From Oscillospiraceae bacterium (GTDB taxonomy: Bacteria; Bacillota; Clostridia; UMGS1810), in assembly GCA_022769845.1 (NCBI GenBank), contig JALEIO010000087.1, forward strand, positions 1 to 10,531: a stretch of DNA of 10,531 nucleotides. Reading direction: 5' to 3'. The notes beneath the pieces were generated by a model, which was given only the letters and a program-made list of their open reading frames with translations, was not told where the DNA came from and ran no database searches. The translations under genes and the position numbers were made by a program. Of this stretch, positions 6,149 to 10,531 are shown in pieces. Numbering within the stretch: the stretch's first letter is position 1; each line of letters begins with the position of its first letter.

Positions 6149-6508
6149 ATGGTAAACTGGGGCAATGCCTTATTGGTTGTTGTTTTGGGTTTGGGCATAG
6201 TTTTCACTGTGCTGGCGATTATTATGTTTGTCCTTATTATTATGGAAAAACTACTCGCTCCAAAGTCTAAAAAAGACAGTATAACGGTTGAAACAACCGA
6301 AAAAGAACCCGTAATACAGCCGCAGCAACAGACTTTAGAAACGCAAAAAGACGACGGTGAAATTATCGCCGCAATAACTGCCGCAATCTGTGCGTCTTTT
6401 AATACTTCGCCACATAACATAAGAATAAAATCATACAGAAGGCTTGGAGAAAGTGCTTCTGCATGGAACAGAGCGTCGCGAAGTGAAAATATTTATAAAG
6501 GATTTTAA
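6149..6508 (+). CDS. OadG/MmdD-type small membrane subunit of Na+-pumping decarboxylase
   Basis: A 119-residue protein of the OadG family (gamma or delta subunit). One N-terminal membrane helix (about 7-33) is followed by a charged, Gln-rich linker and a conserved C-terminal domain, DDGEIIAAITAAICASFN followed by RIKSYRR and AWNRASRSENIYKGF. In studied complexes this subunit holds the membrane subunit and the soluble carboxyltransferase together, and in OadG contributes a metal site; the C-terminal helix-plus-Trp region here resembles MmdD-type delta subunits. The ATG at 6149 is preferred because AGGTGA (6138-6143) lies five bases upstream; the GTG at 6140 in the same frame is part of that ribosome site. 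It is placed between the MmdA-like gene and the biotin carrier gene, the usual order in methylmalonyl-CoA decarboxylase operons. Confidence 0.88.
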   Translation: MVNWGNALLVVVLGLGIVFTVLAIIMFVLIIMEKLLAPKSKKDSITVETTEKEPVIQPQQQTLETQKDDGEIIAAITAAICASFNTSPHNIRIKSYRRLGESASAWNRASRSENIYKGF

Positions 6509-6526
6509 GAAAGGGGATTAAAAATT

Positions 6527-6916
6527 ATGAGAAAGTTTAATATAAAAGTAAACGGAACCGCATACGAAGTTGAAGTTGAGGAAATCGGCGGCTCGCAAAG
6601 CACCTCCGTTGCAAGCGCACCCGCTACCGCAGCTGCTCCCGCTCCTGCGGCGGCACCTAAATCAGAACCCGTCAAAGCTTCCGCTCCCGCAGGAAGCGCA
6701 GGCAGCATAAAGGTTGAAGCACCTATGCCCGGCACCGTTTTGAAAGTAAATGTAAAAGTCGGCGATACAGTTGAAGAAGGTCAGGCGGTTGTAATTTTGG
6801 AGGCTATGAAAATGGAAAACGAAATTGCCGCTCCGAAGTCGGGAACGGTTGCGTCCGTCAATGCTTCGCAGGGCGCTGCAGTTAACACAGGCGACCTTCT
6901 TATCACCCTTAACTGA
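6527..6916 (+). CDS. Biotin carboxyl carrier subunit (MmdC/GcdC/1.3S type)
   Basis: A 129-residue biotin carrier. The N-terminal strand pair MRKFNIKVNGTAYEVEVEE is typical of decarboxylase gamma and 1.3S transcarboxylase subunits. An Ala/Pro-rich flexible linker (about 28-57) precedes a biotinyl domain (about 60-129) with the canonical EAMKMENE motif, in which Lys95 is the predicted biotinylation site, 35 residues from the C-terminus as usual. The swinging domain should accept the carboxyl group from a carboxyltransferase and deliver it to the membrane subunit OadB/MmdB for decarboxylation. It is the only biotin domain encoded in this operon and so presumably serves both carboxyltransferases. 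Ribosome site AGGGGA (6512-6517), nine bases before the ATG. The low-complexity Ala/Pro codons are GC-richer than the neighbouring genes. Confidence 0.93.
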   Translation: MRKFNIKVNGTAYEVEVEEIGGSQSTSVASAPATAAAPAPAAAPKSEPVKASAPAGSAGSIKVEAPMPGTVLKVNVKVGDTVEEGQAVVILEAMKMENEIAAPKSGTVASVNASQGAAVNTGDLLITLN

Positions 6917-6940
6917 TTTAATAAATGCACTAATTTAACG

Positions 6941-6949
6941 AAAGGGTGA
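6941..6949 (+). promoter_or_regulatory. Ribosome site that sets a TTG start for the OadB-type gene
   Basis: AAAGGGTGA (6941-6949) lies six bases before TTG at 6956-6958. No ATG or GTG lies at a suitable distance in this frame, and the next in-frame Met (about residue 42) would remove the first part of the protein. Confidence 0.7.
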
Positions 6950-6955
6950 AACATT

Positions 6956-8194
6956 TTGGGACAATTATTTATTAACGGTATAACAAGCTTCCTTCAAAGC
7001 ACGGGAATAGCCCGTATTTTCGCTGCAACGCAAGATAGTGCCATTGCCTTTGCCGGCGTTGATTTCGGAACAATTATTATGCTTTGCATAGCTTGCGTAT
7101 TGTTGTATTTAGCAATAGTAAAAGGTTTTGAGCCGCTTCTCTTAATGCCAATCGCATTCGGAATGCTGCTTGCGAATTTGCCCGGGGCAAATATAATGCA
7201 CAACGAAATGTTTGTCGGCACGGGAAGCGAAGAACATTTTACAATAAATTTTTCGGATATTCTGCATAACGGCGGACTTTTCGACCTGTTGTATCTCGGC
7301 GTAAAGCTTGGAATATATCCGTCGCTTATATTTATGGGAATCGGCGCTATGACCGACTTTTCTCCGCTCATATCAAACCCCAAAAGCCTTCTTTTGGGCG
7401 CGGCGGCACAGCTGGGCGTATTCACTGCATTTTTCGGTGCGCTTTTACTCGGATTTTCGTTTAAAGAAGCAATGAGCATTGGTATTATCGGCGGCGCAGA
7501 CGGTCCTACCGCTATTTTGGTTACAAAAACGCTCGCTCCGACACTTCTTCCCGCCATCGCCATCGCGGCATATTCGTATATGGCGCTGATACCTATTATT
7601 CAGCCGCCCATTATGAAACTTCTTACCACAAAAAAAGAGCGCAGCATAAAAATGGAAAGTCTGCGACAGGTAAGCAAAACGGAAAAAATCATTTTCCCGA
7701 TTGCCGTTTCCATTATCGTTGCGTTAATCGTACCCGACGCAGTTCCGCTTGTAGGTATGCTTATGCTCGGCAATCTGTTTAAAGAATCGGGCGTAGCGGA
7801 CAGGCTTTCCAAAACGGCGCAAAACGAACTTTGCAATATTGTTACCATATTCCTTGGCATAACAGTCGGCGCAACCGCTTCGGCAAACAGCTTCTTGCAG
7901 ATTAAAACGCTCTATATTATCGCACTCGGACTTTTTGCATTCTGCTTAAGCACTGTCGGCGGCGTACTTTTCGGCAAACTTATGTGCAAGATTACAAAAG
8001 GAAAAATCAATCCGCTTATCGGCTCGGCAGGAGTTTCCGCCGTACCTATGGCGGCAAGAGTTTCGCAGACTGTCGGACAGAAGGAAAACCCGTCAAACTA
8101 CCTGCTTATGCACGCTATGGGGCCTAACGTTGCAGGTGTTATCGGCTCGGCAGTTGCGGCAGGCGTATTCTTAACGCTCGCAAAATTCTTATAA
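6956..8194 (+). CDS. Na+-transporting decarboxylase beta subunit (OadB/MmdB/GcdB family)
   Basis: A 412-residue integral membrane protein that decarboxylates carboxybiotin and couples this to sodium export. It is hydrophobic throughout, with a dozen or so membrane or re-entrant segments. The family signature GIIGGADGPTAI (176-187) contains Asp182, which aligns with the Asp essential for Na+ and proton movement in Klebsiella OadB. A second conserved block near the C-terminus, NPLIGSAGVSAVPMAARVSQ followed by HAMGPNVAGVIGSAVAAGV, is also intact. MGIGAMTDFSPLISNPKSLL and TAQNELCNIVTIFLG are further family blocks. Nothing essential appears to be missing. The TTG start is chosen from the ribosome site; the first residues form a short amphipathic helix (FINGITSFLQSTGIARIF) like that of other members. 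The gene follows the biotin carrier by 39 bases and precedes the OadA-type gene by 35. Oxaloacetate, methylmalonyl-CoA and glutaconyl-CoA pumps share this subunit, so it does not reveal the substrate. Confidence 0.95.
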   Translation: MGQLFINGITSFLQSTGIARIFAATQDSAIAFAGVDFGTIIMLCIACVLLYLAIVKGFEPLLLMPIAFGMLLANLPGANIMHNEMFVGTGSEEHFTINFSDILHNGGLFDLLYLGVKLGIYPSLIFMGIGAMTDFSPLISNPKSLLLGAAAQLGVFTAFFGALLLGFSFKEAMSIGIIGGADGPTAILVTKTLAPTLLPAIAIAAYSYMALIPIIQPPIMKLLTTKKERSIKMESLRQVSKTEKIIFPIAVSIIVALIVPDAVPLVGMLMLGNLFKESGVADRLSKTAQNELCNIVTIFLGITVGATASANSFLQIKTLYIIALGLFAFCLSTVGGVLFGKLMCKITKGKINPLIGSAGVSAVPMAARVSQTVGQKENPSNYLLMHAMGPNVAGVIGSAVAAGVFLTLAKFL

Positions 8195-8229
8195 TAAAAT
8201 TACTATCACTTTTAAGGAGGTAGATATAT

Positions 8230-9633
8230 ATGGCAAAAAATCCTGTTAAAATTACCGAAACAGTATTAAGAGACGCTCACCAGTCGCTTATTGCAACAAG
8301 AATGACGACAGATGAGATGCTTCCTATTATAGAAAAAATGGACAAAATCGGCTATCATTCTTTAGAGGCTTGGGGTGGAGCAACGTTTGATTCGTGCCTT
8401 AGGTTTTTGAATGAAGACCCTTGGGAAAGGCTCCGAAAAATAAGAGCAGCGGCAAAAAACACAAAACTGCAAATGCTTTTTAGAGGTCAAAATATCTTGG
8501 GTTACCGCCATTATGCCGATGACGTGGTTGAGTATTTCGTTCAAAAATCCATTGCAAACGGCATTGATATTATGCGAATTTTCGACGCATTAAACGATGT
8601 ACGAAACCTTAAAACAGCTATAAACGCTTGTAAAAAAGAAAAAGGTCACGTTCAGGCAACGGTTTGTTATACAATCAGCCCCGTCCACACAATCGAAACA
8701 TATACAAAAATGGCAAAAGAGCTTGAAGAAATGGGCGCAGACAGTATTTGTATAAAGGATATGGCAGCGCTTCTTGTTCCGTACGAAGCATATAACCTTG
8801 TAAAAGCGCTTAAAGAAACAGTAAAAATTCCAATCCAGCTGCATACTCACTGCACAAGCGGAGTCGGCGAAATGACCTATCTTAAAGCAATAGAAGCAGG
8901 CGTTGATGTAGTTGACTGTGCTATTTCGCCTATGGCGCTCGGCACAAGCCAGCCGGCAACCGAACCGCTCGTTGCAACGCTCCAGGGTACCGACAGAGAT
9001 ACAGGCCTTGACCTTGGCGCACTCACCGAAATTGCAGATTATTTCAAGCCTCTGCGTGAAAAATATCTTGAAAGCGGACTTATGAATACAAAAGTTCTCG
9101 GCGTTGATATCAACACACTTTTATATCAGGTTCCCGGCGGAATGTTGTCAAACCTCGTATCGCAGCTTAAGCAGGCAAATGCCGAGGATAAATTTGACGA
9201 AGTTCTTAAAGAAGTTCCGCGCGTAAGAAAAGATTTCGGATATCCTCCGCTCGTTACGCCTACAAGCCAGATTGTCGGCACACAAGCAGTTTTAAACGTT
9301 ATTATGGGCGAAAGATATAAAATGGTAACAAAAGAGTCTAAAGGCCTTGTTAAAGGCGAATACGGAAAAACACCCGTCCCTGTAAGCGACGAAATCAAAA
9401 AAATCATTATCGGCGATGAAAAACAGATTACCTGCCGTCCCGCAGATAATATAAAACCCGAGCTTGATAAAATCAGAAACGAGTGCAAAGAATATATCGA
9501 GCAGGATGAAGATGTTTTATCATATGCACTGTTTGACAGCGTTGCAACCAAGTTTTTTGAGCAGCGTCAGGCGGCAAAATATAAAGTAGATTCCTCCCTT
9601 GCCGATACAAAAGATAAAGTTTATCCCGTATGA
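8230..9633 (+). CDS. oadA: Oxaloacetate decarboxylase alpha / 5S transcarboxylase-type carboxyltransferase without biotin domain
   Basis: A 467-residue cytosolic subunit that should transfer the carboxyl group of oxaloacetate to biotin, releasing pyruvate. The TIM-barrel carboxyltransferase domain (about 1-275) has ITETVLRDAHQSLIATRM with metal ligand Asp15, GGATFDSCLRFLNEDPWERL, LFRGQNILGY, IMRIFDALNDVRN, IKDM with the Lys that is carbamylated in relatives (Lys176), and LHTHCTSG with metal ligands His205 and His207. These positions correspond closely to those described for Klebsiella OadA. The PYC_OADA conserved domain follows (about 290-450). The protein ends after VATKFFEQR plus a short tail. 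The Ala/Pro linker and biotinyl domain of full-length OadA (about 590 residues) are absent, so the carrier at 6527-6916 must supply biotin. The start has a near-perfect AAGGAGGT eight bases upstream. It is the last gene of the operon. Confidence 0.92.
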   Translation: MAKNPVKITETVLRDAHQSLIATRMTTDEMLPIIEKMDKIGYHSLEAWGGATFDSCLRFLNEDPWERLRKIRAAAKNTKLQMLFRGQNILGYRHYADDVVEYFVQKSIANGIDIMRIFDALNDVRNLKTAINACKKEKGHVQATVCYTISPVHTIETYTKMAKELEEMGADSICIKDMAALLVPYEAYNLVKALKETVKIPIQLHTHCTSGVGEMTYLKAIEAGVDVVDCAISPMALGTSQPATEPLVATLQGTDRDTGLDLGALTEIADYFKPLREKYLESGLMNTKVLGVDINTLLYQVPGGMLSNLVSQLKQANAEDKFDEVLKEVPRVRKDFGYPPLVTPTSQIVGTQAVLNVIMGERYKMVTKESKGLVKGEYGKTPVPVSDEIKKIIIGDEKQITCRPADNIKPELDKIRNECKEYIEQDEDVLSYALFDSVATKFFEQRQAAKYKVDSSLADTKDKVYPV

Positions 9634-9646
9634 TTAACAATTATTT

Positions 9647-9681
9647 AAAATACCGTCCGCGAAATGCGGACGGTATTTTTT
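9647..9681 (+). terminator. Intrinsic terminator of the decarboxylase operon
   Basis: Perfect GC-rich arms ATACCGTCCGC (9650-9660) and GCGGACGGTAT (9666-9676) with loop GAAAT are followed by Ts (9676-9681). It lies 16 bases after the stop codon of the OadA-type gene. A-residues on the left give it weak activity on the other strand. Confidence 0.95.
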
Positions 9682-9690
9682 GTATAACGA

Positions 9691-9721
9691 AAAATCGGAA
9701 CAAGCCAAAGCTTGTTCCGAT
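9691..9721 (-). terminator. Intrinsic terminator of the rRNA-tRNA operon
   Basis: A perfect 12-base stem, arms 9694-9705 (ATCGGAACAAGC) and 9710-9721 (GCTTGTTCCGAT), with a four-base loop. On the minus strand it directly follows the tRNA-Asn 3' end and is followed by Ts (complement of the A-run at 9691-9694). It ends the leftward rRNA operon and stands back to back with the operon terminator at 9647-9681. Confidence 0.88.
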
Positions 9722-9722
9722 G

Positions 9723-9798
9723 TGGCTCCCCGTGTTGGACTCGAACCAACGACCCTGCGGTTAACAGCCGCATGCTCTACCGACTGAGCTAACGAGGA
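9723..9798 (-). tRNA. tRNA-Asn (anticodon GTT)
   Basis: A 76-base cloverleaf on the minus strand. The acceptor stem pairs TCCTCGT with ACGGGGA; the D arm is GCTC-AGTCGGTA-GAGC; the anticodon stem and loop are TGCGG-CTGTTAA-CCGCA, giving anticodon GTT for Asn; the T arm is GTTGG-TTCGAGT-CCAAC. Discriminator G and an encoded 3' CCA (complement of 9723-9725) are present. It lies 39 bases after the 5S rRNA gene without a recognisable promoter, so it is probably co-transcribed with and processed from the rRNA operon. Confidence 0.97.
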
Positions 9799-9804
9799 AT
9801 GTTT

Positions 9805-9835
9805 AAACCCAATCTAATAAAAGATTGGGTTTTTT
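9805..9835. terminator. Hairpin between 5S rRNA and tRNA-Asn, terminator-like on the plus strand
   Basis: Perfect 11-base arms AAACCCAATCT (9805-9815) and AGATTGGGTTT (9822-9832) with loop AATAAA. On the plus strand six Ts (9830-9835) follow or complete the stem, as in an intrinsic terminator. On the minus strand, the direction of rRNA transcription, only TTT follows before an A-run, so termination there should be weak. It may block antisense transcription into the rRNA genes or be a processing stem. Confidence 0.6.
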
Positions 9836-9837
9836 GT

Positions 9838-9953
9838 CTTAGCAGCTTCCTATGTTCCCGGGCCGTCGCCAGCCAAGTATTTTCGGCACTACAAAGCTTA
9901 ACTGCCGTGTTCGGTATGGGTACGGGTGTTTCCTTTGCGTTATCGCCACTAAG
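9838..9953 (-). rRNA. rrf: 5S ribosomal RNA
   Basis: The minus strand from about 9953 to 9838 reads CTTAGTGGCGATAACG, then CACCCGTACCCATACCGAAC, ACGGCAGTTAAGC and TACTTGGCTGGCGACGGCC, ending near GAAGCTGCTAAG. The conserved CCxTxCCGAACACGG-AGTTAAGC core is diagnostic of 5S rRNA. The ends are set by pairing of helix I: CTTAGTGGC at the 5' end with GCTGCTAAG at the 3' end. The length of about 116 bases is normal. It lies about 50 bases downstream of the 23S gene. Confidence 0.95.
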
Positions 9954-10002
9954 TTAACTTAAACGATATAACTTCGCCTTCTCTCACATTTTCCTACTCT
10001 CT

Positions 10003-10531
<529 letters not shown>

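Noticed and set aside
4631..9633. The operon as an ATP-dependent acyl-CoA or pyruvate carboxylase.
   Set aside because: No biotin carboxylase gene is present in or next to the operon, whereas an OadB-type sodium-pump subunit is. The carboxylase subunit could be elsewhere in the genome, but the local content fits decarboxylation or transcarboxylation.
9951..9960. Perfect ten-base palindrome AAGTTAACTT at the 5' edge of the 5S rRNA gene.
   Set aside because: It is short and AT-rich, and part of it belongs to the 5S end region; there is no second copy nearby and no reason to call it an operator.

Overview
The window looks like a chromosomal segment from a low-GC, anaerobic member of the Firmicutes, most likely class Clostridia. 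The supports are a DUF896 (YnzC-type) protein, strong AGGAGG- and GGTGA-type ribosome sites, SigA-like promoters, a DacF/DacB-type carboxypeptidase, a biotin-dependent sodium-pump decarboxylase cluster and the form of the 5S and 23S rRNA. Genus cannot be fixed by reading alone. No CRISPR array, insertion sequence, prophage or integration site was seen.

Layout. (a) 2-139 (+) is the tail of a YfcE/MJ0936-type phosphodiesterase. It converges on a minus-strand gene (197-1636) for a membrane-anchored PpiC-type prolyl isomerase with an N-terminal zinc ribbon, and the two share a bidirectional terminator (149-180). (b) A divergent promoter pair lies at 1700-1812. The rightward promoter drives a probable four-gene operon: DUF896 protein, D-Ala-D-Ala carboxypeptidase, RluB/RsuA-type pseudouridine synthase and a GNAT-like protein, closed by a terminator at 4405-4430. 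(c) After a 200-base leader region with a candidate promoter and two candidate stem-loops comes a five-gene operon (4631-9633): a CoA-type carboxyltransferase (MmdA-like, with altered active-site motifs), an OadG-type membrane subunit, a free-standing biotin carrier, the OadB/MmdB sodium-pump subunit, and an OadA/5S-type carboxyltransferase that lacks its own biotin domain. It ends at a strong terminator (9647-9681). (d) Converging from the right on the minus strand are the 3' part of a 23S rRNA gene, a 5S rRNA gene and tRNA-Asn(GTT), followed by a minus-strand terminator (9691-9721).

How the genes work together. The most interesting part is the decarboxylase operon. It has no biotin carboxylase, so it should not fix CO2 with ATP. 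It encodes one biotin carrier and one sodium-pump subunit but two different carboxyltransferase subunits, one of the CoA-ester type and one of the 2-oxoacid type. That could let oxaloacetate decarboxylation, CoA-ester decarboxylation or transcarboxylation between the two substrates all run through one biotin, coupled to sodium export. The substrate of the CoA-type subunit is uncertain, because its normally conserved SGGAR, GPxAGG and GFLPG motifs are replaced.
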